Shown: one piece after another, positions 44,883 through 55,680 of the stretch
Numbering within the stretch: the stretch's first letter is position 1
Layout of the letters: the number at the start of each line of letters is the position of its first letter
Source of the DNA: Armatimonadetes bacterium Uphvl-Ar2
Lineage (GTDB): Bacteria; Armatimonadota; Fimbriimonadia; Fimbriimonadales; Fimbriimonadaceae
Assembly (NCBI GenBank): GCA_002162095.1
Contig: CP021424.1
Span: 2,294,001 to 2,358,000 of the forward strand
Length of the DNA stretch: 64,000 nucleotides
Direction of reading: 5' to 3'
Made by a program: the position numbers and the translations under genes
Notes under the pieces: model-generated
What the model was told of the DNA's origin: nothing
The model's input: only the letters and a program-made list of their open reading frames with translations
The model's database searches: none

Positions 44883-45530
44883 ATGAACAAATTCATGCTT
44901 GTTGCGTTGGCAACCGTTGGTTGCGGGCTGGCCTTTGCTCAGCCGGCAAACTACATCGACCTGGGCAATATCGGGGATATTGACCCGAACTACCAAACCG
45001 AAGACGCGTTTTCGGATATGGACGCCTTTGGCGCGGGCCAAATCAAGTGGTTCAAGTTCACCTTCGGTGGCACGAACGGCACCGTGAATTACCTCGATAT
45101 TGACACGATCAACGTAGCTGGCTTTACCGGTGGCACCACGCCCGTCGACACGGAAATCGGCCTCTACGATAACCTTGGAAATCGAATTGCGGATGACGAT
45201 GATGATGGCTATGGTCTCTTCTCGTCTCTAAGCTTTGGGGCACCGGGTAGCCGCAACTTTACTCAGTCGGGAACGATGTCGGCTCGAGGCCCACTTGGCA
45301 ATGGCCGCGATGGTGTGCTCGCTTCGGGCACCTACTGGTTAGCAGTTGGGCAGTTCAACGCTGCGTTCGGCAACACGAACTGGACGGTGACCAGCACGGG
45401 TACGGGTGATGTTGATCGATCGCGCCTCGCCTTCCGCACCGACGTGGCCGCCGTGCCGGAACCGTTCTCCGTGGTCGCCATGGGTGCCGGTCTGCTGGCG
45501 CTGGCTCGCCGCCGCCGCAACGCCAAGTAA
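44883..45530 (+). CDS. PEP-CTERM sorting-signal protein, secreted
   Basis: A 215-aa exported protein. The N-terminal signal peptide ends near 'AFAQ' (residue 20). The mature part is Asn/Asp/Gly-rich with beta-type repeats ('GLYDNLGNRIADDDDDGYG', 'LASGTYWLAVGQFN'), resembling pre-peptidase C-terminal (PPC-like) domains. The C-terminus is a PEP-CTERM signal: VPEP, a hydrophobic helix, then RRRR. PEP-CTERM proteins are processed by exosortase, which is not in this window, and are usually surface or matrix proteins. An independent terminator at 45569 follows. Confidence 0.85.
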   Translation: MNKFMLVALATVGCGLAFAQPANYIDLGNIGDIDPNYQTEDAFSDMDAFGAGQIKWFKFTFGGTNGTVNYLDIDTINVAGFTGGTTPVDTEIGLYDNLGNRIADDDDDGYGLFSSLSFGAPGSRNFTQSGTMSARGPLGNGRDGVLASGTYWLAVGQFNAAFGNTNWTVTSTGTGDVDRSRLAFRTDVAAVPEPFSVVAMGAGLLALARRRRNAK

Positions 45531-45568
45531 CCTCGCGGTTAACTTAGCCTTAGAGACGCAAAGCAAGT

Positions 45569-45602
45569 CCCCGAGTGAGAAATCACTCGGGGTTTCTTGT
45601 TG
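45569..45602 (+). terminator. Terminator after the PEP-CTERM gene
   Basis: A perfect 10-bp stem CCCCGAGTGA/TCACTCGGGG with loop GAAA, then TTTCTTGTTG. Confidence 0.9.
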
Positions 45603-45608
45603 CCAGGC

Positions 45609-47845
45609 TCAAGGAATCGGTGCGGCTTGCGCTCGCCCCTCTGCATCCACCACCACGGGGAAGCCCGGGAAGGGCTTCTCACTCAGGTAGCGCGGCCACG
45701 ATTCCAAACTCCGCGTCCCCGAAGCCGAGTCGAATCGGACGATGCTGTATCCGGTCACCCGGTCGTGCATGCGCGCATCCGGCCGCCCCGATTGGTAGGG
45801 ATTGGCCACGGCCCACACCGTCACGGGGTGGCCAAAGGCATCGCGGAAGCGGCCCGTATAGGGCGGCATCCCTGGCATCGTCTCGCCGGAACCCGCGCGG
45901 GGCATCCAGCGGCGGGGCCACACATTACTCACGCTCGGCGAGCAGATTGCAAAGGGGCCATCATCGTGCCGGTCGATCCCATATCGAATCACGCTGGAAA
46001 GGTGCTGGTCGCCGGTGACATGCAGCACCTTCGCCGCCGCGAGCACCCGCATGATTCGGTTGCGCGGAGTTTGAGGCCAACCATTCGTGTCCAGGTCAAT
46101 GGCGGGGACGTCATTGGGTGCGTACTCTCCACGAGCATTAATGGGCAAGCTTGGCACGACGTCGTCGGACATCGCATCTTCGGGAAGTGTGTGGAGCCCG
46201 GTCCAGAGGGTTTGGCTAAGCACCACGGGGAAGGTCGCTTGGGTGTTCTTCGCCCACCCAGCCAGCCAATCTTCTTGTTCCTTGCCCAGCAGTTCGGCCC
46301 CTTGGACATCCGCGCGCGTCGAGCTCCAATCGAAGGCCCGATTCTGCGGAAACCCGTTGAAGATCTGTGCCTCAGGAAGAAGGGATTTGGGAGCTGATTT
46401 GAACTTACGATCTTCCACCACCGCGAGGTCCAGATCACGGAATCGGAAAGACGTGAAGTACGCACCGATGCCGTCGGGGCTCGTCCAAGCCCGGGCGGGG
46501 CGAGGGAAGTGGCTGGTCTGGGTGCGCTCCACCATGTTTACAAACCGGGCGGGCATGGTGTAGCCACCGCTGTCTTGGCGCTCATTCTTGGTGCCGCCGA
46601 GCGGGGCGACCCGGCCTCCTGCTCCCCACAGATTGCTGTTAAAGACGTCATGGTCATCCGGAATCGTGATCGTCGGACGGTCTTGAGTCAGCTCCCCGAA
46701 GGTCCAGCCCCACAGGTACCACTTGCGCAGGTAGTCGAGCATGGCGGGCTCGACGGGGCTGGTTTGGTTGCCTAGCCCGCCATTGCCTTCGTAAAGCTGG
46801 TCGCCGGCGAAAAAGAGAATGTCCGGGTCTTGCTTCTTTAACCCCGCCACCAGCTCTTGAGCGGGAAAGCCGTAGTCAAGGAAGCAGGAAAGAGCGGCAA
46901 GCGTGGTCGGGCGATCCTGAACTTCGGTTGATCGCAGGATGCCGGGAGAAATGGCCTCGGCCCATTGGCCTTGCGAATCAAGATAGCGGACGCGCACCTT
47001 ATAGCCGCCATTTCCGCTCGCATCTACTGAGGGGACTCGGAAGCGAAGCGTCCGGGCATCAGCATCCATTTTCGCGCGGGCCCGGGTTCGCCACTCACCT
47101 CGCTCAAAGAGTTGCAACGTACCTTCGGCCTGGGCCAAGGGAGGCAGTTGAGTAGTCAGATTTAGTTCGCCTTCGGAGATGGTGTACTGATTGAAAAGGA
47201 TTGGCCCCCAAGCTTGATTCGGCCGCATTTCGCCGCCCCCCACGGCCCAGTTTCGAAATCGCGCGGCCGGCCCCCCATTGGCCGTGTGGCCGGGCATGTG
47301 GGTCGTCAGCTTCAGCATTCCCCGGGGTTGCGGGTGACCTCATTGGAGAGGGACCATTGTTGCCCTTCATAGACCGCCCGAACCGTGGCCTGGCTGCCAA
47401 CGAGTTGCAGCCCCAACTTGACTCCGTTCCGCATGGCCAAGCGCCCCGGGCCAGGGGCGATTTTGCCACCGATCACGAGGTCGCCCACTCCATTCAGTCC
47501 GGCAAACGTGCCCGTGCCAAACACGGCGGAATCGCGATAGTCGTTGAACTGGCCCTTGGCATCAAATTGCCAACCCACTCTCGCTTCGGCTCGCGCGCGG
47601 GTCTGGTTTAGCCACTCGACATCCATGGCGGTGGCAAAGTCACCCGTCGTGTCAAACGTCAGCAAGGCGAGGGAGCGATTCGGCAAAGGAGCCAAGCTCT
47701 CCAGGCCCTCAGCAGTCACTCGCCAGTCGTGGTTGCGGTTGCCCCAAAACTCGGGCCCAACCCAATGTTGAGCCACCGGGGCCGTGAGCGGAAAGAACTG
47801 AACCGCTTGCGTTGTGGTCGTTAGGGCCAGCGCCAGGCAGAGCAT
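45609..47845 (-). CDS. PhoD-like alkaline phosphatase with N-terminal LamG-like domain, frameshifted as sequenced
   Basis: Exported metallophosphoesterase. The first frame (from ATG 47845) gives a signal peptide and a concanavalin/LamG-like domain ('WVGPEFWGNRNHDWRVTAEGLES'). The second frame starts 'MLKLTTHMPGHTANG' and continues through the PhoD-like catalytic domain with metal-site motifs 'FFAGDQLYEGNG', 'TIPDDHDVFNSN' and 'VTGDQHLSSVIRYG'. One added C in the CCCC run at 47320-47323 joins them (NPGGMLKL), about 745 aa in all. Separate genes are unlikely, since the second frame would lack both a signal peptide and a promoter. TAACAT lies 6 nt before the ATG. Confidence 0.8.
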
Positions 47846-47851
47846 GGCGTC

Positions 47852-47857
47852 ATGTTA
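47852..47857 (-). promoter_or_regulatory. -10 box of a leaderless PhoD-like gene
   Basis: On the minus strand TAACAT lies exactly 6 nt before the ATG at 47845. Confidence 0.45.
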
Positions 47858-47861
47858 GCCG

Positions 47862-47899
47862 AAAAGAAAAAGGCTTGCCCCCGTAAAGAGACAAGCCTT
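47862..47899 (-). terminator. Terminator of the rplJ-rplL operon
   Basis: Arms AAGGCTTG and CAAGCCTT; on the minus strand the stem is followed by a T tract (TTTTTC). It separates rplL from the PhoD-like gene. Confidence 0.85.
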
Positions 47900-47921
47900 G
47901 TTTGGTCTACGAAGACCGACG

Positions 47922-48311
47922 TTACTTGATGTCGACCTTGGCGCCGGCTTCTTCCAGCTTGGCCTTCAGATCGTCGGCTTCAGCCTTGCCCACGCCTTCC
48001 TTGACCGGCTTGGGAGCGCCATCCACCAGGTCCTTGGCTTCCTTCAGGCCCAGACCGGTGGCTTCCTTCACGACCTTGATGACCTGCAGCTTGTTGCCGC
48101 CGGCATCGGCCAGGACGACGTCGAACGACGTCTTTTCTTCGACGGGAGCCGCTTCAGCGCCGCCCATCATGCCCGGCATCATCATCGGCATGCCCATGGG
48201 AGCAGCCGCGGTCACGCCGAACTTGTCTTCCAGGCCCGTCTTCAGTTCGCTCAGTTCGAGCGCGGTCAGGCCACTGATCTTCTCAATGATTTCTTCAACA
48301 ACGTTTGCCAT
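47922..48311 (-). CDS. rplL: 50S ribosomal protein L7/L12
   Basis: Stalk protein of the large subunit that recruits translational GTPases. The 129-aa product has the N-terminal dimerisation helices ('[25 protein letters not shown]'), a Met/Gly/Pro-rich hinge ([14 protein letters not shown], richer in Met than usual), and the C-terminal factor-binding domain '[35 protein letters not shown]'-type. A Shine-Dalgarno-like AAAGGACC precedes ATG 48311. It follows rplJ by 12 bp. The unit stands apart from rpoBC. Confidence 0.96.
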   Translation of the reverse strand: MANVVEEIIEKISGLTALELSELKTGLEDKFGVTAAAPMGMPMMMPGMMGGAEAAPVEEKTSFDVVLADAGGNKLQVIKVVKEATGLGLKEAKDLVDGAPKPVKEGVGKAEADDLKAKLEEAGAKVDIK

Positions 48312-48323
48312 TGCTTTGGTCCT

Positions 48324-48929
48324 TTATTCGGTTTCCGAGGTCTCCTCGGGGGTCGGGGCTTCTTCCGAAGCGGGGGCAGAGGGAGCGCTTTCGGCCGCGA
48401 CGGGTCCACCGCCTTCAGCCACCTTGTCGGCCACAGCACCAATGACCCGAATGGGTTGGGCGTAAATCGCTTCGACCGTACCGACCAGCGTGCTGAGCGG
48501 AGCGGCCACGGCGCCAATGACCATAGCAATGAGTTGATCGCGCGGGGGAAGCTTGGAGAAGTTCTCGACCGCTTGCGCGTCCATGATCTTCCCGTTGAGC
48601 ATTCCGCCCTTGACGACGAACGCTTTGTTCGTCTTCGTGTAATCCACCAGGATCTTGGCGCAGTCCGTTTCGTTTTCGTAGACGAAAGCGAAAGCGGTTG
48701 GGCCGCTACCCAGTTCCTCGGTCAGCGCATCGGCGGTTTCGCCGAGGGCTTTGCGGAACAAGGTGTTCTTGATGACTTTCAACTCACCACCCTTTTCTCG
48801 CAGGCTGGCGCGCAGGTTTTGCATATCCTGCACGGTCAGGCCGCGATACTCGGTGAGGAAAACGCCCGTCGCCTGCTCAAACTTCTCCTTGGTTTGATCA
48901 ATAACCTGAGCTTTTGCAGCGGTGGGCAT
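48324..48929 (-). CDS. rplJ: 50S ribosomal protein L10
   Basis: Base of the L7/L12 stalk. The 201-aa product starts MPTAAKAQVIDQTKEKF and shows 'FLTEYRGLTVQDMQNLRASLRE', 'LKVIKNTLFRKAL' and 'GPTAFAFV', followed by the helices that bind L12 dimers. The last ~35 residues are an Ala/Pro/Glu-rich tail that is long for the family. The mRNA leader upstream carries a strong stem and probably mediates L10 autoregulation. rplK and rplA are not adjacent. Confidence 0.95.
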   Translation of the reverse strand: MPTAAKAQVIDQTKEKFEQATGVFLTEYRGLTVQDMQNLRASLREKGGELKVIKNTLFRKALGETADALTEELGSGPTAFAFVYENETDCAKILVDYTKTNKAFVVKGGMLNGKIMDAQAVENFSKLPPRDQLIAMVIGAVAAPLSTLVGTVEAIYAQPIRVIGAVADKVAEGGGPVAAESAPSAPASEEAPTPEETSETE

Positions 48930-49110
48930 AGTTTTGTTTGCCTCTTAAGCAAGTGACCCTGGCCATCCGACACGGAAGAGCCAGGGTCAACGCACGGCCG
49001 GGTGGCCGCAAAATCGTTTTTTCCTTTCCTCGTCCTGCGTTGGTCACCCGGAGGTGCTTAGTCTTCTCTAGGAGAAGAGCCAACGGTCTGTGGCAGAGCA
49101 AGTGAATTAT
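48930..49110 (-). promoter_or_regulatory. rplJ leader with a strong stem (possible L10 leader)
   Basis: A 5' region of about 180 nt on the minus strand, with a CATAAT at 49107-49112 as candidate -10. It contains a perfect 9-bp stem (GACCCTGGC at 48955-48963, GCCAGGGTC at 48980-48988) close to the start codon, preceded by a second GC-rich stem (GGCC..GGCC near 48995-49010). L10 leaders that bind L10/L12 are known in many phyla; equivalence here is an inference. The rest of the gap to 49205 shows nothing else. Confidence 0.5.
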
Positions 49111-49205
49111 GCCCGATTCAGCCCGGGAAAGGCAGAGAAATGAGCCCAACGGGCCCGAACGTCCCTGAGCCCGCGCCGCCCCCCTCCCGATAATTTTACG
49201 AGGAT

Positions 49206-49529
49206 ATGGCGCAGGAACCGCTGATTTACGAGCCGCAAACCATAAGCGTGGGAAGTCGGCTGGGGCGAGAATTGATCGCCAGCTACCAGCAGGCCAACCT
49301 GGCGGTTTGGGAGGATCCGAAGTCTTGGCGAGGGAAGTGGTACTTCGGGCGCGGCGACCAGCGGTTGTGGGTGCCCCGACGCATGCTGGGCGGACGCCGC
49401 CACCCGGAAGAGCGGGTCATCAACTTTTGCCACCCCATGGGCCGACGAGCCTTCCGCCTCTTGGTCGGGGCGTATGCCATCAGCTTCCTGGCGGTGGGCG
49501 TCATCGTTACCGAAATCCTCCGCCGGTAA
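49206..49529 (+). CDS. Small membrane protein, DUF5808-like
   Basis: A 107-aa protein. The central segment 'WEDPKSWRGKWYFGRGDQRLWVPRR' with 'RVINFCHPMGRRAFRLL' resembles DUF5808 modules, in which a short W/F-rich motif precedes membrane helices; this match is from memory and moderate. One transmembrane helix lies at the C-terminus (about residues 85-103). A GAGGAT Shine-Dalgarno-like stretch and a GATAAT box at 49190 precede ATG 49206. It lies 50 bp upstream of the acyltransferase gene. Function unknown. Confidence 0.65.
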   Translation: MAQEPLIYEPQTISVGSRLGRELIASYQQANLAVWEDPKSWRGKWYFGRGDQRLWVPRRMLGGRRHPEERVINFCHPMGRRAFRLLVGAYAISFLAVGVIVTEILRR

Positions 49530-49579
49530 CGTAGTGCACCCATGATGGGCATAATGATTGCGCAAGGAAAGCAAGACGC

Positions 49580-50167
49580 ATGGAGCCCCGCACCCCGCAA
49601 GAAGGCGAATATCAAGGCGTAAGGAACGATCTGTTTACGCCCGGTGACTTTGATCGAGGGGCCTCGTTCCTCAAGGAGGTGGCATGGCAGTTCATCAAGA
49701 TCTGGTTTTTCCTTTCCCCATGGCCGTGGCCCAGCCGCATCAAAGCCTCGCTTTTGCGGATGTTCGGGGCCAAGGTCGGCAAGGGGCTTGTGATGCGCAA
49801 CCGGGTGAACATCCACATGCCCTGGAAGCTCACCATTGGCGACCACTGCTGGATCGGCGAGCGGTGCGAAATCCTCAACCTAGAACCCGTGACCTTCGAG
49901 GACCATGTTTCACTCGGTCACGACGTGTACATCGCGGCTGCCAGCCACAGCATCCGCAGCCGCACGATGGCGTATGCCAATAAGCCGATCTTGATCAAGC
50001 GCGGCACCTGGGTCGCCACCCGTACGATGATTGGGGCGGGCGTGACCGTGGGCGAAAACTGCGTGATTGGCGCCGGTTCGACCGTGCTTCGCGATGTGCC
50101 CGACAACAGCCTGGTGGCGCCATCGCGCTCCACTGTGATCGCGCAGCGCGTCCTCACCGAAGACTAA
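49580..50167 (+). CDS. WcaF-like hexapeptide-repeat acetyltransferase
   Basis: A 195-aa left-handed beta-helix acyltransferase. An amphipathic N-terminal region ('FLKEVAWQFIKIWFFLSPWPWP') may bind the membrane. The hexapeptide repeats are imperfect ('KLTIGDHCWIGERCEILN', 'VSLGHDVYIAAASHSI', 'TMIGAGVTVGENCVIGAGSTVLRDV'), with the catalytic-type His in AASHSI. This pattern matches the putative colanic-acid acetyltransferase WcaF group, which modifies exopolysaccharide precursors. No other polysaccharide genes are nearby, so the substrate is open. AAGGAAAG provides a Shine-Dalgarno. Confidence 0.85.
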   Translation: MEPRTPQEGEYQGVRNDLFTPGDFDRGASFLKEVAWQFIKIWFFLSPWPWPSRIKASLLRMFGAKVGKGLVMRNRVNIHMPWKLTIGDHCWIGERCEILNLEPVTFEDHVSLGHDVYIAAASHSIRSRTMAYANKPILIKRGTWVATRTMIGAGVTVGENCVIGAGSTVLRDVPDNSLVAPSRSTVIAQRVLTED

Positions 50168-50173
50168 AACAGT

Positions 50174-50215
50174 TCACCCCCGGGCTCTTTCGAGTCCGAG
50201 GGTGATCTTCTCTAA
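50174..50215. terminator. Terminator between the acyltransferase gene and groL
   Basis: TCACCC/GGGTGA with inner CGG/CCG and CTC/GAG pairs around a TTTC loop, followed by TCTTCTCT. It lies between two convergent genes and may serve both. Confidence 0.6.
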
Positions 50216-50227
50216 GCCGAAGAAGGC

Positions 50228-52151
<1,924 letters not shown>

Positions 52152-52181
52152 TTTTTGTCCTTCGGGGAAGTCCCCGATTGA

Positions 52182-52208
52182 TTAGCAGTATAGCGGCGAG
52201 AGTGCTAA
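52182..52208. promoter_or_regulatory. CIRCE-like operator upstream of groS-groL
   Basis: TTAGCAGTA, 9 nt, GAGTGCTAA. The right half-site matches the CIRCE consensus (TTAGCACTC-N9-GAGTGCTAA) perfectly; the left matches 6 of 9, and the spacer has the exact length. It is the known target of HrcA. It covers the likely -10 box on the minus strand, so a bound repressor would block transcription. Confidence 0.85.
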
Positions 52209-52275
52209 TTTGAGGGGCGAGAGTCCCGCCCGCTGGGACCGTAAGATTCAGGGCCCAATCCGCGACTTTTCGTCG

Positions 52276-52281
52276 TACAAT
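52276..52281 (+). promoter_or_regulatory. -10 box of a leaderless DUF1800 gene
   Basis: TACAAT lies exactly 6 nt before the ATG at 52288. Confidence 0.5.
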
Positions 52282-52287
52282 GCAAGC

Positions 52288-53768
52288 ATGCAGGCGCGAG
52301 ATCGGGTCGGCGTTTTGGTGCGACGTTTTGGGCTAGGCGGCGGTGCCCGCGAGGTGGACCGCTACGCCTCGATGGGCTACGAGAAGGCGCTGGACGCGCT
52401 TCTTGGGTTTGGCCCGGTGCCCAGCCAAGACTTCCCGATGATCCGCTGCGCCTACAAGATGGAGCCGGAAGAAGACGCCGAGCCGGGCTTCTACCGTTTC
52501 ATTGGCCACCACATCCACCACCTGCTCACCTCGCCCGACCCCGTGCGCGAAAAGCTGGCGCTGTTCTATCTCGACCACTTTGCGGTGACGGCCAACGACG
52601 TGGAGCACGGGCTGGCCTGGTACCACCACCTCGAAATGCTCCGCATGGTGGCCGGGATGAAGTTCCCGCAGGTGCTGGAGCTCATGATCTTGAGTCCGGC
52701 ACTGGTGCTTCAACTGAACGCCGAGCAGAACCGACGCGGCAACCCCAACGAGAACTTGGGGCGCGAACTACTGGAGCTTTATTCGGTCGGCATCGGCACC
52801 TATTCGGAAGAGGAAGTGCGAGACGCGGCGCGTGCCCTGACCGGTCTCATCATCACCGATGACACCTGGGGCAGCGGCACCACCTACAAGGAGCGCCTGG
52901 GCCGGATGATTAAGGAGCAACGCCCGCTCATTGGAGTGGGGTTTGTGCCCGTGTTCCACGACGACGGTGAGAAAAATGTGGTCGGCCTGAAAGGGAAGTT
53001 TGGCTGGCAAGAGCTAGCCCGTCACCTGGCCAATCACCCGCTCACCGCGAAGCACATGTGCGGCAAGCTGTGGGACTTCTTTGTGGGCGGCACCCCGCCC
53101 AGCCGAGACCTTGACCACCTGGTGTCCACCTACACCAAGACCGGCGGGGACGTGCGGGCGGTGTTGCGGGCCATGACCACCCTCGATTCGTTCTGGGCGC
53201 CGGGGCGGGCGCGCGTGCTTTCGCCCATCGAGTGGACAATCTCCATTGGCCGTGCCTTTGGACAAGACGAAGACGCCCGACAAACCCTCAACCCGGGCGG
53301 GCCGACGGATGGTATCCAGGAACCCTGGTGGCAAGTGGTGGGGGCCATCCATTATCACTGCGTGCAGCAGGGGATGGAGCTCTACCGTCCGCCCAGTGTG
53401 GCGGGCTGGGATTGGGGCCGGGCTGGGTGAGCACCAGCAGCATGGTCCACCGCTCGCGCTATGGGCTCGCATTCTCGTTCAATGAGGAACCGAAGGGGAG
53501 CGGCCAGTGGCACCCCGGCGGCACCATGCGGCGCTTTGTGCAGTTTGTGGCGGGGCGACCCCGCGCCACCGATGACGACATTGTGCGGAGCGTGGAAGCC
53601 TACTTTGACCTCGAATTGCCCGACGAAACGCTGTTGGCGCTGGGTGGCTTGAGCAAAGAGATCAACGCGGTGGCGGCGTTTGGCACCACTAACGTGCAGT
53701 GGCAGGCGGGGTGTTTGAACCGATTGTTTGAGGCCCTGCGGTCGGCACCGGCCTTCCACGTGGTTTAG
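52288..53768 (+). CDS. DUF1800 family protein, frameshifted as sequenced
   Basis: From ATG 52288 the first frame runs to a stop at 53430 and shows the DUF1800 pattern: 'FGLGGGAREVDRYASMGYEKALDALL', 'REKLALFYLDHFAVT', 'NENLGRELLELYSVGIG.YSEEEVRDAARALTG', 'HPLTAKHMCGKLWDFFVG', 'RPPSVAGWDWG'. The rest (53430-53768) continues in another frame ('WVSTSSMVHRSRYG'). One added base in the short C/G runs at 53418-53423 joins them, giving WDWGPGWVSTSS or WDWGRGW, about 493 aa. No signal peptide is obvious. Function unknown; DUF1800 genes often pair with DUF1501 genes, which are absent here. It overlaps the convergent ABC-F gene by 4 bp. Confidence 0.85.
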
Positions 53769-55662
53769 GCGCGCATCGCTTCGAGTTCGGCCAATCGCAC
53801 GGCCGACTCCGCCCAGTCGTCCATGGCGCGGGCAAGGGCGTTTTGGGCCGCTTCGTGGCGCTCGCAGAGCGCCGCCACTTCGTCCGGGTTGGGGTTCTCG
53901 AGGTCGCGGTTGATCTGGGCGACCACGCCTTCCCAGTGCTCCACGGCGCGTTCCGCCTCTTGCACCGCTTTCTCCTGCCGGCCGATCTCCTTGCTGAGTT
54001 CGCGGGGGCTAAGCGTGGGAGCCGGGGCTTCGGTGGGGGCGGCTTTGGAGTTCTTGGGGCCGGGGTCGGGAGGTCATCCCGGCGGCTCATGTAATCGGCG
54101 AAACTGCCCGAGAACTGCCGGGTGCCGCTCCGGCGCACATCCAGCACCGAGTCCGCAAGCTGCCCCAGCAGCCACCGGTCGTGGCTCACCAAAAGCAAGG
54201 TGCCCGGGAACTGCTTCAGCACGTTGGCCAAGGCCTCGCGGCTGTCCATGTCGAGGTGGTTGGTGGGTTCGTCCAGGGCCAAGCAGTTCGGTTGTGCGAT
54301 GGTTAGGGCGGCTAACTGTAGCTTGTTCCGCTCACCGCCGCTCAAGGCCGAAATCGGCTTGAACACGTCATCTCCCGTGAACAAGAACTTGGCCAGCACA
54401 TCTCGCGCCGGTCCCACGTCCAGGCCGCATTCCCACACCATGTAGTCCAGTGGCGTGTCCTCACCATCGAACTGCACGGCATCCTGGGTGAAGTAGCCCA
54501 GGCTCACGCCACTGCCGGTGCGCACGGCTCCGGTCACCGGGTCCAGCGCGCCCACCATTGTCTTAAGTAGGGTGGATTTGCCCGCCCCGTTCTCCCCGAT
54601 GATGCCCCAGCGTTCGCCGTACCGCACCGTCCAATCCAGGGCGGGGGCCAGGGGCTGGCCGTCGTAGCCCACCTGCAGCTTCTCGCAGACGTAAACCTGG
54701 TCGCCGCTGCGGGCGACCTTGCTGAAGTCGAAATGCAGGCCCGCCTCTTGGGTGGGGGCTTGCACCTGCTCGGCCATCAGCCGCTCCATCTTTTTGCGCC
54801 GGCCGCGGGCTTCGGCGGTGCGCTGGCTGTTGATGAACCGCCGAACAAACTCGTCCAACTGGGCAATCTCGGCGGCTTGCCGGGCGGCAGTTTGGGCTTG
54901 CCGGTCGAGATCTTCCTGCCGCAAGCGTCGGTACTGCGCGTAGGGGCCGTCGTAGGCAAAGACTCGTCGATCCCGAATCTCGAGATAACGCTCGGCGGTG
55001 CGCTCCAAGAACGTGCGGTCGTGGCTGACCAGCAGCACCGCCCCGGGGTAACGGGCGACCCAGGCTTCCAGCCACTCCGTAGCACTGAGGTCCAGGTGGT
55101 TGGTGGGCTCGTCCAGGATGAGCAGATCAGGCTCTTCCAACAACATTCGGGCCAGGGCCAAGCGCGTGCGCTGGCCGCCGCTGAGGGTGTCGGTACTCTT
55201 GTCGTCGTCTTCGGGCGTGAAACCCAGCCGGTCTAGCACCGAGCGCAAGTCGTTTTCGGTGCCGAAGGCTTCGAGGTCGGCTAGGCGCTCACCGAGTTCG
55301 TGGAACTCTTCCAGCGCCCCCTCCTCAGCCGTGCCGCGTTCCAATGAAGCCGCAATTTCTTCGTAGCGGTCGCGCAGGTGCAGGCGCTCTCCCAGACCGC
55401 GCTCGGCCTCGGCCCGCACGGTAGAGCCGGGGGTCACGGCCTCGTTCTGCCGTAAGTAGGCGATGCGCATGCCAGGGCTAGCGGTGATGGTGCCTTGGTC
55501 GGCCGTCTCCTGGCCGGTCAGGATTTTGAGCAGGGTGGTCTTGCCGGTGCCGTTGCGGCCCACCAGGGCCACCTTCTCGCGGGGACCCAAAAAGAACGAG
55601 GCGTCGTCCAAAATGACGTCCGCCCCGTAGGATTTGGCAACCCCGGAGACCCGCAAAAGCAT
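53765..55662 (-). CDS. ABC-F family ATPase (Uup/EttA-like), frameshifted as sequenced
   Basis: Soluble tandem-ATPase ABC protein that acts on ribosomes. Two nucleotide-binding domains are complete: Walker A 'VGRNGTGKTTLLK' and 'IGENGAGKSTLLK', signatures LSGGQRTRLALARMLL and LSGGERNKLQLAALTI, and Walker B followed by DEPTNHLDL/DEPTNHLDM. The interdomain linker is long, basic and helical. After 'MSRRDDLP' the frame turns to low-complexity Pro/Arg sequence. One added G in the GGG run at 54068-54070 restores a Uup-like C-terminal coiled coil ('LSPRELSKEIGRQEKAVQEA' onward) ending at 53765; 632 aa in all. No transmembrane part. Confidence 0.88.
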
Positions 55663-55680
55663 GTCCCCGGAGTTTATCGG

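Noticed and set aside
45609-47318. Separate second gene for the PhoD catalytic domain
   Set aside because: It would have no signal peptide, and its first residues continue the LamG-like domain of the upstream frame. A single missing base explains the split better.
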